The notes below the pieces were generated by a model that was not told the origin of the DNA, ran no database searches, and worked only from the letters and a program-made list of their open reading frames with translations. Below are positions 10,046 through 19,200 of a stretch of 64,000 bases of DNA, in pieces. The translations under genes were made by a program, and so were the position numbers. The stretch's first letter is position 1. Every line of letters starts with the position of its first letter. Source of the stretch: Agriotes lineatus (taxonomy: Eukaryota; Arthropoda; Insecta; Coleoptera; Elateridae); NCBI GenBank assembly GCA_940337035.1, contig CALNHX010003647.1, forward strand, positions 1 through 64,000. Direction: 5' to 3'.

Positions 10046-10374
10046 TGTCTCGTGCTGTAATCAAAAATTCAGAATTGCTGCGTGCTCTGCATAGATTAGG
10101 CTCTAAGGAGCGAGCAGCATTATTAAAAACCGTGGGCGATAAACAAATCCACTGCATCTGCGAGTGCGTGTATAATACTCTAAAAGGAAAAATACCTTTA
10201 TCGACGTCTCAAAAATCAAGAATCGCGAAACATAAAAAAGTTCTCAGAAAATTGGTTAAGCCTGGCGAGCCTATAAAAAAGAAGCGACGAATCCTGATCC
10301 AGAAAGGCGGAGCTTTCCTGCCGCTGATATTAGCCCCATTAATTACGGGCGTATTGAGTTCTATTTTCAAGTAA
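10045..10374 (+). CDS. Small basic protein with hydrophobic C-terminus (pX-like)
   Basis: This 109-aa protein has a helical N-terminal half, a strongly basic middle (KKKRRILIQK at 78-87) and a C-terminal hydrophobic, Gly-led segment from residue 88 to the end. Small proteins of this layout sit next to the ATPase in many animal Polintons and have been compared with the adenovirus core protein pX/mu. That comparison rests on general features, not a close match. The hydrophobic tail could insert into or disrupt membranes, and the basic part could bind DNA. It starts on the base where the ATPase gene stops and ends one base before the next ATG. Confidence 0.8.
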   Translation: MSRAVIKNSELLRALHRLGSKERAALLKTVGDKQIHCICECVYNTLKGKIPLSTSQKSRIAKHKKVLRKLVKPGEPIKKKRRILIQKGGAFLPLILAPLITGVLSSIFK

Positions 10375-10375
10375 A

Positions 10376-11086
10376 ATGGAGCATGCAAAGAAGATGATGA
10401 TAGTACCGCCTGAACTTATACAGCGTTTTAAGGATACCGAGAAATCAGAACAAAATATATTATCACAACTTGACAACGAGATGCATAAAGTTTTGTCTTC
10501 AAAACTGGCAGATCACGATAAATGGGTTCAGTACAACCAGGTGCTGCAGAGGTACCTGCATTTTGCGGACCAAACGAGACAGGCAATCAAGCTACCTATA
10601 GAAACGAGCAGCAGGGGCATTTCAAACTCTGATATTTTAGCGACGCTGCCTGTCACTTATAAGAAAAACGGCGAAGCCTTTTTACGTATTTTAAAGGCAT
10701 CAGACGACGTGGATTGGGATAATACGGGGACAGTTACTATAAAAGGTGAAGTCCTGCCCTCATCTAACATAATCGAATTAGTGCACGACGTGCTAAGGCC
10801 CCGAAAAACAGCCAATCCTCAAGGCTGGCACAAGTTCGCCGATTATCTTAAAGAGAGCAATGTGCCTCAGGTGCTGATTGGTAATCCTAAACGTCAAAGT
10901 ACATCACTGCAGTATGAACACGTGAGGAAATCTGAGGTGGAAAGCGACGTCGAACCAGAATCTAAATTGGCGGTGACAGCAACAACTTCCAAGCAAAAGA
11001 CGGTAACCAGAAAAACAGTGAAGCGAAAGAAAACTTCAAACCCAACTACAATCGCGGGCTGGGAGCGACTCAAACTTACATCATAA
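10376..11086 (+). CDS. Conserved Polinton protein, function unknown (236 aa)
   Basis: The protein begins with a probable coiled-coil or helical region (about residues 5-80, rich in E, K, Q and L, with repeated WVQYNQVLQRYLHF-type helices). A compact domain follows at about 95-165, containing a beta-rich DNTGTVTIKGE turn. The tail is low-complexity and basic (about 175-236, ending in KRKKTSNPTT-like sequence). Proteins with this order occur between the ATPase and integrase genes of other arthropod Polintons as far as I recall, but I know no function. The gene overlaps the integrase ATG by one base (TAATG). A structural or DNA-binding virion role would fit the basic tail, as inference. Confidence 0.75.
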   Translation: MEHAKKMMIVPPELIQRFKDTEKSEQNILSQLDNEMHKVLSSKLADHDKWVQYNQVLQRYLHFADQTRQAIKLPIETSSRGISNSDILATLPVTYKKNGEAFLRILKASDDVDWDNTGTVTIKGEVLPSSNIIELVHDVLRPRKTANPQGWHKFADYLKESNVPQVLIGNPKRQSTSLQYEHVRKSEVESDVEPESKLAVTATTSKQKTVTRKTVKRKKTSNPTTIAGWERLKLTS

Positions 11087-12147
11087 TGAATTTGGACGCA
11101 ATATACTATGACCCTGCTAACCCCTCAGGTTTTGCCGGCGCCAACTCGTTAATTTCTGCGGCGAAAAATAATCACACCAGTACACAAGTAAAAGAATGGT
11201 TGCACAAACAGGATGCATATACCATTCACAAAACTGCAAGAAAAAAAATTCCTAGAAATAAATATATCGTAGACAATATTTTCGAATTATGGCAGGCCGA
11301 TCTTTGCGATATGAGGAGTTTAGCCGAGTACAACGCCGGAAATAATTTTATTCTAACTGTGATTGATGTGTTTAGCAAGATGGCTTGGGCGAGACCTATT
11401 AAATTTAAAACCGCCGATTCAGTAATAAAAGCGTTTCGTGAAATATTTGCTGAAGCCGAAAACACCCCTGTAAATTTACAAACTGACAAAGGAAAAGAAT
11501 TTATTGCTAAATCTGTGCAGAATTTTTTCAAACAACATAATATCAACTTTTATGTGACGCAGAATCCCGATGTTAAGGCCGCAGTAGTTGAGCGTTTTAA
11601 TAGAACATTAAAAACTAGAATGTGGCGCTATTTCACATACTCTAATTCATACAAATACATGAACGTCTTGCAAGATTTGATGAAATCGTACAACAATCGT
11701 TATCATTCAAGCATCAAGATGGCGCCCTCCGATGTAAACGAAAACAATATACTTGAAGTGTGGAACAATTTGTATAAAAAAGGGGTGGGACTTAGCAGAC
11801 CAGCAAAATATAAAGTAGGTCAGCATGTAAGAATCAGCAGAACAAAGCACGCATTCGAGAAGGGATACGAAACTAATTGGAGTGGTGAAGTGTTTATAAT
11901 TAAAAAAGTGATTAATAGAAAACCGCCAGTGTACGAAGTAGTTGATTTAAGCGACGAGGCGATAGAGGGAGTTTTTTATGAAGAAGAGTTGCAGCCAGTG
12001 ACTTTGGATGGTGACGCACTGTTTAAAGTCGATCAAGTGTTAAAAGAAAGAGGTCGTGGCAAAAATAAAGAGTACTTTGTAAAGTGGCAAAATTATAGCG
12101 ATAAATTCAATTCCTGGATCTCCGAGGCTAATCTACAACAGATATGA
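11086..12147 (+). CDS. INT: Retroviral-type integrase with chromodomain
   Basis: This 353-aa integrase should insert the element into chromosomes. The N-terminal part (about 14-60) is the Polinton-type QDAYTIHK region rather than a readable HHCC zinc finger. The RNase H-fold core runs about 65-215 and has the DDE triad at D72 (LWQADL), D134 (LQTDKGKEF) and E169 (VVERFNRT). An SH3-like segment precedes a C-terminal chromodomain (about 312-350) with the FVKWQNY...FNSWI pattern, which may target insertion to particular chromatin. Triad and length are intact. It overlaps the next gene by four bases (ATGA). Confidence 0.96.
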   Translation: MNLDAIYYDPANPSGFAGANSLISAAKNNHTSTQVKEWLHKQDAYTIHKTARKKIPRNKYIVDNIFELWQADLCDMRSLAEYNAGNNFILTVIDVFSKMAWARPIKFKTADSVIKAFREIFAEAENTPVNLQTDKGKEFIAKSVQNFFKQHNINFYVTQNPDVKAAVVERFNRTLKTRMWRYFTYSNSYKYMNVLQDLMKSYNNRYHSSIKMAPSDVNENNILEVWNNLYKKGVGLSRPAKYKVGQHVRISRTKHAFEKGYETNWSGEVFIIKKVINRKPPVYEVVDLSDEAIEGVFYEEELQPVTLDGDALFKVDQVLKERGRGKNKEYFVKWQNYSDKFNSWISEANLQQI

Positions 12148-13004
12148 ATACGGACGACGAATTTTATCTAACTTTGTTAAGCAACAGTTCAATCAGGTAT
12201 TTCCCCGATAACACGACAGCGCAATTCACGACCCAATTACCTAAGCGAATAAGGTTGCCAGGCCAGTGGGTCACAGGGATCGCGGAAGTTCAGTATCCGT
12301 GTTCTTTTTTGGCTGTGACTGATACAGAAAATCTCGTGTATTATCGTACAGAAATACCGAAGGAACAAGATGGTGAAGAAGCGCATACGAAGGTGCAAAA
12401 TTTGTTACAAGACGCTAGTGCGTATTTTAAAAGTGATAGAGAACAGATTTATTATTCAGGCGGGGGCGGGTGGCACGTTATCTGTATTCAGCCAGGCAAC
12501 TATGAAACCATTGAACATATAACGGCCGAAATCAACAATCACGAGCTATTGGGAAAATTACTGCATTTTCAATATAGTAGAGTGACAAAAAGAGTTTCGC
12601 TTGAAATTAAGACCGACGCATTGAAGATGCTGGGGTTTTCGCAAAGGCTGGCCTTACAACTTGGGTACAAGCCAGATATAAATTTAATTGGTGCATTAAC
12701 ACCCAGCCACCCTGCAAACATCTGGGTGGGTCTACCATCACAAATGTTTATTTACTGCGATATTGTGGAGCCTCAGCTTGTGGGTGATGTCCTAGCGCCA
12801 CTTCTCCGTATTGTTAACGTGACCTCTGATAATTACAATTACGGCTGTCACAAAGACGCTATATTTTCACCGGCTCATTATATAAATGTCATGAAACGAG
12901 AGTTTGAGAATATCGAGGTTAATATAAAAACAGATACGGGTGCTGAGATGCCATTCGAGTTTGGAACGCTGAGTTTAAAACTACACTTTAAGAGAATACA
13001 GTAG
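12144..13004 (+). CDS. mCP: Penton-like minor capsid protein
   Basis: This 286-aa protein begins with FYLTLLSNSSIRYFPDNTTA and continues with FTTQLPKRIRLPGQWVTGI, the characteristic start of Polinton minor capsid (penton) proteins, which form a single jelly-roll at capsid vertices. The rest is beta-rich with no membrane segment. It lies between the integrase and hexon-side genes, as in other Polintons, and overlaps the integrase stop. The next gene follows after five bases. Confidence 0.9.
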   Translation: MNTDDEFYLTLLSNSSIRYFPDNTTAQFTTQLPKRIRLPGQWVTGIAEVQYPCSFLAVTDTENLVYYRTEIPKEQDGEEAHTKVQNLLQDASAYFKSDREQIYYSGGGGWHVICIQPGNYETIEHITAEINNHELLGKLLHFQYSRVTKRVSLEIKTDALKMLGFSQRLALQLGYKPDINLIGALTPSHPANIWVGLPSQMFIYCDIVEPQLVGDVLAPLLRIVNVTSDNYNYGCHKDAIFSPAHYINVMKREFENIEVNIKTDTGAEMPFEFGTLSLKLHFKRIQ

Positions 13005-13009
13005 CTGCT

Positions 13010-13429
13010 ATGGACTGTCCTTATCAGCAATATTACGCCAATCAAGCAGGCAACGGAATTGGAGCAATTTACCGAGGTTCACCATATCAAAAAGGCCATG
13101 GAATCGGGAGTTTTCTTGGAGGAATTTTTCGCAGTATTCTGCCACTTTTTAAAACCGGCGCCAAAGTCGTTGGAAAAGAAGCTTTAAGGACAGGAGCTAA
13201 CATTCTGGGGGATGTCACTGAAAATCGACCAATAAGGGACGCGTTCCGCGAACGTGTACAGGAGGCAGGAAAAAATCTCAAACGTAAAGCCGACAGAAAA
13301 ATCGATACTCTAATGGAAGGATCAGGATATAAAAGACGCCGCATACTCGACTCCAATCAGTCTACAAGAAAAATTGCTAGGAGGAAGCCAAACAAGGCCT
13401 CTTACTCTGATATTTTCTCCGGCAAGTAA
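13010..13429 (+). CDS. Small virion protein, adenovirus pVI-like
   Basis: This 139-aa protein is glycine-rich at the N-terminus (GIGSFLGGIFRS at 31-42), where the segment to about residue 50 can form an amphipathic helix. A KTGAKVVGKEALRTG region follows, then a very basic C-terminal half (KRKADRK, YKRRR). This layout is found in Polintons between penton and hexon genes and has been likened to adenovirus pVI or core proteins; similarity is by layout, so the name is tentative. MEGSG at 102-106 fits the adenain cleavage pattern M-x-G-x/G, which suggests processing by the protease encoded at 15264. Confidence 0.8.
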   Translation: MDCPYQQYYANQAGNGIGAIYRGSPYQKGHGIGSFLGGIFRSILPLFKTGAKVVGKEALRTGANILGDVTENRPIRDAFRERVQEAGKNLKRKADRKIDTLMEGSGYKRRRILDSNQSTRKIARRKPNKASYSDIFSGK

Positions 13430-13437
13430 CCATTACC

Positions 13438-14745
13438 ATGGCATTCCTTCACGCACAATCCTGCGAATGCGTGAAATCAGAGCTAGATTTGTTCGCTTTA
13501 CCTGCAACCCAAACCAGCATTGAAAATGGACAATGGATTTTTTACAAGCCGCTTTCATCGCTAACTGATGACGCACCGATTGAATTTGTTGTACCCGGCA
13601 ACGGCAACGATTACACCGATTTAAGCCAGACCATGTTATATATTACTGCTAAAATTGTTAAACAGGACGACACGATGATAACAGAGGAAGATTCGGTGGG
13701 GCCCGTTAATAATTGGCTGCATTCTCTGTTTAATCAAGTGGAAGTGTATTTGAATCAAAAATTGGTAAGTCCTCCAAACAACACGTATGCCTACCGTTCG
13801 TATATTGAAACTCTCCTAAATTACGGACCGGACAGCAAAAATTCGCATTTAACGTGCGGTCTTTGGTATACAGATACTGCCCGTAAAATGGATGACGTCA
13901 CGAATGAGGGACTCGTAAAACGGCAATCTTTTACGGCCTCGAGCAAATCAGTCGAGCTTATTGGTCATGTACATTCGGATTTATTCAATCAAGAAAAATT
14001 TCTAATCAACGGAGTTGAAATGAGAGTCAAATTTATAAGATCGCGTGACTCCTTCAGCTTAATGGCCTCAGAGGGTACAGCATACAAGGTAAAAATTACC
14101 GATGCCAGTTTGCTTGTAAGAAAAATGAAAATAAACCCTTCTATACTGCTAGCGCATACGAAAGCACTGGAAACATCGCCCGCTAAATATCCGATTACGA
14201 GGGCCGATGTGAAAGTACTGACGATTCCGTCCAACGTTCAGCGAAAATCTCTGGATAATATCTTTCTGGGCCAATTACCGAAACGGTGTATTGTAGGTTT
14301 TGTTTCGAATAAAGCTTTTAATGGCCATTATGCATCAAACCCCTTCAATTTTAATAACTACAAAATCAATTATTTTTTGCTGTACATCGATGGGCAACAA
14401 ATTCCTTCAAAGCCCCTACAGCCTGATTTCACTAAAAATGGCATGTATGTACAGGCATATCATACTCTGTTCTCGGGCACTGGAATTCATTTTCTCGATG
14501 AGGGCAATGCGATAAAACGCGAGGATTACCCCCATGGCTATTGTCTGTTTGCTTTCGATTTAACCCCAGATCTGGCCGCGAATGCCACAACACACTGGAA
14601 TCTTCTAAAAAACGGCTCTCTACGTTTAGAAGTTGGTTTTGAGCAATCACTGGAAGAAACTGTTAATTGTCTGGTGTACGCCGAGTTTGACAACGTTGTA
14701 GAAATCGATAAACAGCGAAATGTGGTGGTGGATTTCAGTAGTTAA
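13438..14745 (+). CDS. MCP: Hexon-like major capsid protein (double jelly-roll)
   Basis: This 435-aa protein opens with ALPATQTSIENGQWIFYKPL and continues with LSQTMLYITAKIVKQD and an NWLHSLFNQVEVYLN segment. These are the hallmark stretches of Polinton major capsid proteins, which share the double jelly-roll fold of hexons. YAYRSYIETLLNYG lies at about 121-134. The frame is complete, and the length fits the family. It starts nine bases after the preceding gene, and the next gene starts 31 bases after its stop. Confidence 0.94.
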   Translation: MAFLHAQSCECVKSELDLFALPATQTSIENGQWIFYKPLSSLTDDAPIEFVVPGNGNDYTDLSQTMLYITAKIVKQDDTMITEEDSVGPVNNWLHSLFNQVEVYLNQKLVSPPNNTYAYRSYIETLLNYGPDSKNSHLTCGLWYTDTARKMDDVTNEGLVKRQSFTASSKSVELIGHVHSDLFNQEKFLINGVEMRVKFIRSRDSFSLMASEGTAYKVKITDASLLVRKMKINPSILLAHTKALETSPAKYPITRADVKVLTIPSNVQRKSLDNIFLGQLPKRCIVGFVSNKAFNGHYASNPFNFNNYKINYFLLYIDGQQIPSKPLQPDFTKNGMYVQAYHTLFSGTGIHFLDEGNAIKREDYPHGYCLFAFDLTPDLAANATTHWNLLKNGSLRLEVGFEQSLEETVNCLVYAEFDNVVEIDKQRNVVVDFSS

Positions 14746-14776
14746 AAAAGCCCGACAACAAGATTTAAATTTAGTT

Positions 14777-15343
14777 ATGCTCAAACATTTCGTCAGTATG
14801 GACTCTGCATTCGTAGACCTGCAAGGCTTCCGTGGCCAAAATAAACAGTTTATTCCAAAAGAAGTGGCCGTTATTTCAGCTGACGGCAAGCAACTAGCAG
14901 TTTTCGTTTTAAAACCGCCTGCAAATTACACAGTCCAACCCTATTTCGTCAAAAAGTGCATAAAGTACCTGGAGCGTAAACATCACGGTCTAGCATGGAA
15001 TTCTGGTTCCGTAAATTTTGAGGAATTTCAAACTGAACTAGCAAGAGTTCTCAGTAAATTTGAAAAAGTGTACGTTAAAGGCCGAGAAAAAAAGGAAGTT
15101 CTAAGTTTTCTGGATCAAGCGGTCGTGAATCTGGAGGATCTAGGGTGCCCGTCTTTAAAACTTTTACGAAAAACAACTGCAGCGGTCCAGTGCCTTAACC
15201 ACAACATCCGCCAGCCTAGCTGCGCCCTGGAAAACACACTAATCCTGACCGACTGGTACAAAAATGAATACACTGGAAGTTCAGAAAATATTGCAGACAA
15301 TTCCGAGTCCGTTGAATGTAAAACGTTATGTTTTTGCTTCTGA
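14777..15343 (+). CDS. Conserved Polinton protein, function unknown (about 188 aa)
   Basis: The frame is open from 14720, inside the hexon gene, but the likely starts are the ATGs at 14777 or 14798. The better conserved part begins with AFVDLQGFRG and KEVAVIS, a beta-hairpin start seen in related proteins of arthropod Polintons. An acidic residue plus beta strands at this point faintly recalls an RNase H-like (DnaQ-type) exonuclease, but I cannot see a full catalytic set. Later segments VYVKGREKKEVLSFL and NLEDLGCPSLKLL are typical of the same group. The C-terminus is Cys-containing. The last 80 bases overlap the protease gene in another frame. Confidence 0.75.
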   Translation: MLKHFVSMDSAFVDLQGFRGQNKQFIPKEVAVISADGKQLAVFVLKPPANYTVQPYFVKKCIKYLERKHHGLAWNSGSVNFEEFQTELARVLSKFEKVYVKGREKKEVLSFLDQAVVNLEDLGCPSLKLLRKTTAAVQCLNHNIRQPSCALENTLILTDWYKNEYTGSSENIADNSESVECKTLCFCF

Positions 15344-15740
15344 CCAACTTCCTTTAAAAGTTTCAAGACCGACAGCTATCGTCGTCAATACGGATCCATC
15401 AAACCGGCCTGGTGAACACTGGGACGCCGTGTATATAGACGAGCTTGGACATGGCGAATATTTCGACTCTTATGGTCGCCCGCCCGCTGGTTATCACTTA
15501 AAATGTATACAGCAAAACTCCAAAAGCTGGATTTATAATAAAAAAATATTGCAAGATTTTAGTTCTGAAGTGTGCGGCTTATATTGTCTAATGTTTTTGT
15601 ATTATAGAATTAACAATGTTTCTATGTCTGATTTTGTAAATATGTTTTCTGATCATTTAGTTTGTAATGACTATTATGTAAGAGGGCTTTTCAATGAATA
15701 CTTTACCTTATTCAACCTAGTTAATGCTTATAGTCTGTAG
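15264..15740 (+). CDS. PRO: Adenain-type maturation cysteine protease
   Basis: This 158-aa protease belongs to the adenovirus-protease (Ulp1-like, C5) clan that matures capsid proteins. The catalytic set is visible: H52 (GEHWDA), D68 (YFDSYG), Q97 and C104 (EVCGLYC). The seven-residue spacing of Gln and Cys equals that in adenovirus protease. It is shorter than adenain (about 200 aa), as usual for Polintons. The ATG at 15264 lies inside the upstream gene. A poly(A) signal follows at 15785. Confidence 0.93.
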   Translation: MNTLEVQKILQTIPSPLNVKRYVFASDQLPLKVSRPTAIVVNTDPSNRPGEHWDAVYIDELGHGEYFDSYGRPPAGYHLKCIQQNSKSWIYNKKILQDFSSEVCGLYCLMFLYYRINNVSMSDFVNMFSDHLVCNDYYVRGLFNEYFTLFNLVNAYSL

Positions 15741-16285
15741 TAAAACACGATCATGCTGTAATAATTTAAATATATATTGTTTTAAATAAATGTATTCACA
15801 ATATTAGAGTTTTCTTAGTTCTAGAGCTTAGAACGATACCCCATAATTTTATTAACAGTTTTTAATACAATAAGCGCACACACTGTTTGCAAATAGTTTA
15901 TAACAACTAGAATATGGAGAGTCATCTTCATTTCAAATTTCATTCTACAAAAAAATCACACAATCATAAACATATCGAAACGTTTGAATTAAACAATTCA
16001 TATGTAAAATAGTTTTAATATATACGCGAGTGTCGTGTTCGCAATCGTTTTACAGATGGAAGTATGAAAATGATCTTGTTCGTACTCATTTCTCTAACTT
16101 TTTTATAAAAATACACACCACATGAAAAAAAGGGAATAGTGGATTAACATTAAGAATTGATGTGCGAAGTAGCAAAGAGTCGCCAGGTACTCTAAAATAC
16201 GAATACTATATACAAAATAACAATAAATACGCGTCCTATATATACACAGTGTCCAGCATGCCCATTACTTTAAAATCGACTCGAA
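15741..16285. other. Intergenic region between convergent Polinton gene blocks
   Basis: This AT-rich stretch separates the plus-strand block from the minus-strand polymerase gene and should hold the 3' ends of both. I see no open frame of note. Confidence 0.7.
15785..15790 (+). promoter_or_regulatory. Poly(A) signal of the plus-strand block
   Basis: AATAAA starts 45 bp after the protease stop codon. Confidence 0.65.
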
Positions 16286-19200
16286 TCATCTAAACCCATA
16301 GGGGAGTGTATCGTAGCAGTCCTCGATCCTACGCCGTTTGTTGTACTGAACTCTGAAAATTTTCCGTTCAGGTCTCGAGATAACGTCGTAGGCAGCCGTT
16401 CTAGAAATTTTACGGTCAGTCTGCACGTAGGTGGCCTCGGCGTTGTTAAGAACCATGTCTTTAAGGGTCTCAAAGTTTACAGTCTGACTGTTTCTATAGT
16501 TAAGGGTGATCCCCTTAACTTTACAAACAACGACTTCGGCGTTTTTAAACGTTGAAAACAGCTTAAAAGCATAGTTCTTAGGGCCGCCTGAAACAAACTC
16601 TAAAATACGGCTGCCTGGACCATAACACTCGACTTCGTCAGTCATATCCCCTAGAAAGTCGCCTGTTTCAGGACCCCATTCACCAGGTGATTGAGTGAAG
16701 ACGGCCGAATCGGTGTCAAAATAAATAATTCGTCTACCTAACTTCTCCAAATACGAGTACAATTCCAATCGAGCATTAGCAGTCGTGTAAGCTGCCAGCG
16801 CGACGTTTACTGTGCGTAAAGGCTCTATGCCGTCGTCATGACGATCCCAGTTTAAAATGAGGGTCTCGTCATCGACTATAGTGAGCGAGTGAACAACCAC
16901 CGAAGGATCTGTCATCTTGCTGAATAACTCGTATGGATCGGTAATGATATCGCATTGCATTAAATTCTCCCTTTGTGCAAATTTACCCCAGAAACTGTTT
17001 AGACATAATTTCGCAATGTAGCGCATTCCATGGTTTTTAACGATTTTGGCTGGGTCTAATGCGATACCTTCCCGCTCCATATATTCAGTAATGTACTGAT
17101 CCTTCAGCGCTTGGTCATCCCCACACCAGGTAGGGTACCCACTCGCCTGCTGTTTGATCTTTAGGAAGTTGTCCACGTATTTAGAGAATAACCCCCCTGT
17201 CTTCAGATGTTGGTCGTACTGTACGACTTCATATTCCCAAATCTCGTACATTTCTAATACACGATACCCTAGCTCGACAGCTTTTCGGAGCTCATCGGCT
17301 ACGTATGTACCGATAAATTTACGTTCATCCTGTGTATGACGACACTCCCCTGCATTCATGGTTTCACCACAAGTCTTACACAGAACGAACATAAGTTTAC
17401 CGTGCATGCGCTGAGGCAAAACTGGATGATATAAGCCCGAAGGTGGTAGAACACAGCACTTAATTATACCCTCTACGGTATCAAGTGACAACAGCCTGCA
17501 CGCTTGTTCCCCAATGTGAATTTTGGGGTGACCTACAGGATATTTACCATACTTATTCACGTAAGGGTATAACGAGCACACATCAAAGTATTTGATTTGT
17601 TCGTCACCTTCGGCCTTATGATACAGTTTTACGGCATTCGTACGACCTCCGAAAAAACTGTCTCGCGGGTTCAACGGCATATTAGAAATGACCGCGTGAT
17701 TTTCGAGAAAAGTCTCTGCTTCAATGTTGTTTTTTAAAAAAATTTTGAAATCGCATTCCTTCATCTCCACGAGTCTATAGCCTAAGGAGCGTATGCGGGC
17801 CGAAGTAGCTTCCGTTTTCTCGCGCCTTACAAACATCTGATCATATCTGTCTTTACCAAGTTGAGCGGTCTGATCAGGAAAACAGCTCTCACATCCATGG
17901 TAATAGCAGCCGTGGAACTGATAGACGGTGTTTGTAAGGCGCGAAAAACCGTCGACTAAGATACCCTCGCGCAAACGCACCTCGCGACTATTGCCAGCGT
18001 GTTGAATCAAGACGCCCGAGTCATGCTCAATCCAGATTAACCATTTAATTGCAGTAGATGATTGATTATCCGCCATTCTGTAACCTTTAGAAGGGATGAG
18101 TCCTATTGTCTCATTCTTAAGAAAATTACGCCTGAAAACTTTATTACAACAGCCTGCAATTGTACAGGCTTCCCTGAAAGGATCAACAGAATTTGCTTCG
18201 ATGAAACTCTTCCAGAACTCGATACAGGCCTGCCTCAGTATATTGACATCGGAAATGCAGTATTTAACGAGTTCCTGCTTCAGGTTAAACACAACATTTC
18301 TGGCGAGTTCGTCATTATACCAAGTCATAAACTCTGCTCTAGTTGATGACCTCATTTCATCCGCAACGTAATAGTGTATGGGTGGCAGACCGCCTTCATA
18401 ATTTTGGTTTTCTAAAGTATTAAAAAAATGAGGGAAGAAGCCTTTTGAGCCTGGAAAGTTAAATGTCTCAGGTAACTTACTTAATGGCATTGGCATGTAA
18501 TTTAAAGAATCAATGAATTTAATATTATCGCAGTTAATGACCATGAGTTTTGTTCCGTTTGAAATAATTTTAGGATTCCATCGTTCCTTTTGCTTAACAA
18601 TTTCTTTTAGAATGAATGCCCCGTCATAACCCTTCATATTATGTGCCAATGCCACTACGTCACAGTTATCAGTTTTCAATGTCGAGATGTAATTAAGAAG
18701 TTCTCGGACAGGATTCTCTACGAAAATATGCTGTCGGACCCCACACTTTATACAATTTTGAGTAATGTCCGGAACGTTGATGCAGAGTTTACAAACTGTT
18801 TGAGCCACACAGAGGTTGGGTTCATGAAGAAAGGAATTTTGAGCTACGCCGAAAGGTTTATCTTGAGTGCATTCAAAATCGTAGAACACAAAGTTGAAAT
18901 GCTTTTCCAATTTTTTCTTATCAGGCTTATCTTCAGCCATGAAACAGTTATGCCTTACGGGCCTACTGGCTTTACAAATATAACAAAATTTTGTGCCACA
19001 CCTGTGGGGTTTTTTAGAGTCTACCCATACACTATTAAGACATGTCAGACATCGTCGCAAATTACTGCACAACCCTTTCATGTTATGAGTATTGAAGCAT
19101 TCGACTCCTCGAAAGTCACGGTTACACACGTTACATTGTATTGACTCTACACGTCTCGGGCAGGGCGGGGAGGAATGACACGCTGGACAACTGTATCTAC

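Noticed and set aside
14720..14776. Start of the 14777 gene inside the hexon gene
   Set aside because: Position 14720 is an ATG, but the extra residues overlap the hexon frame and lie before the conserved start region. The ATGs at 14777 and 14798 fit better.
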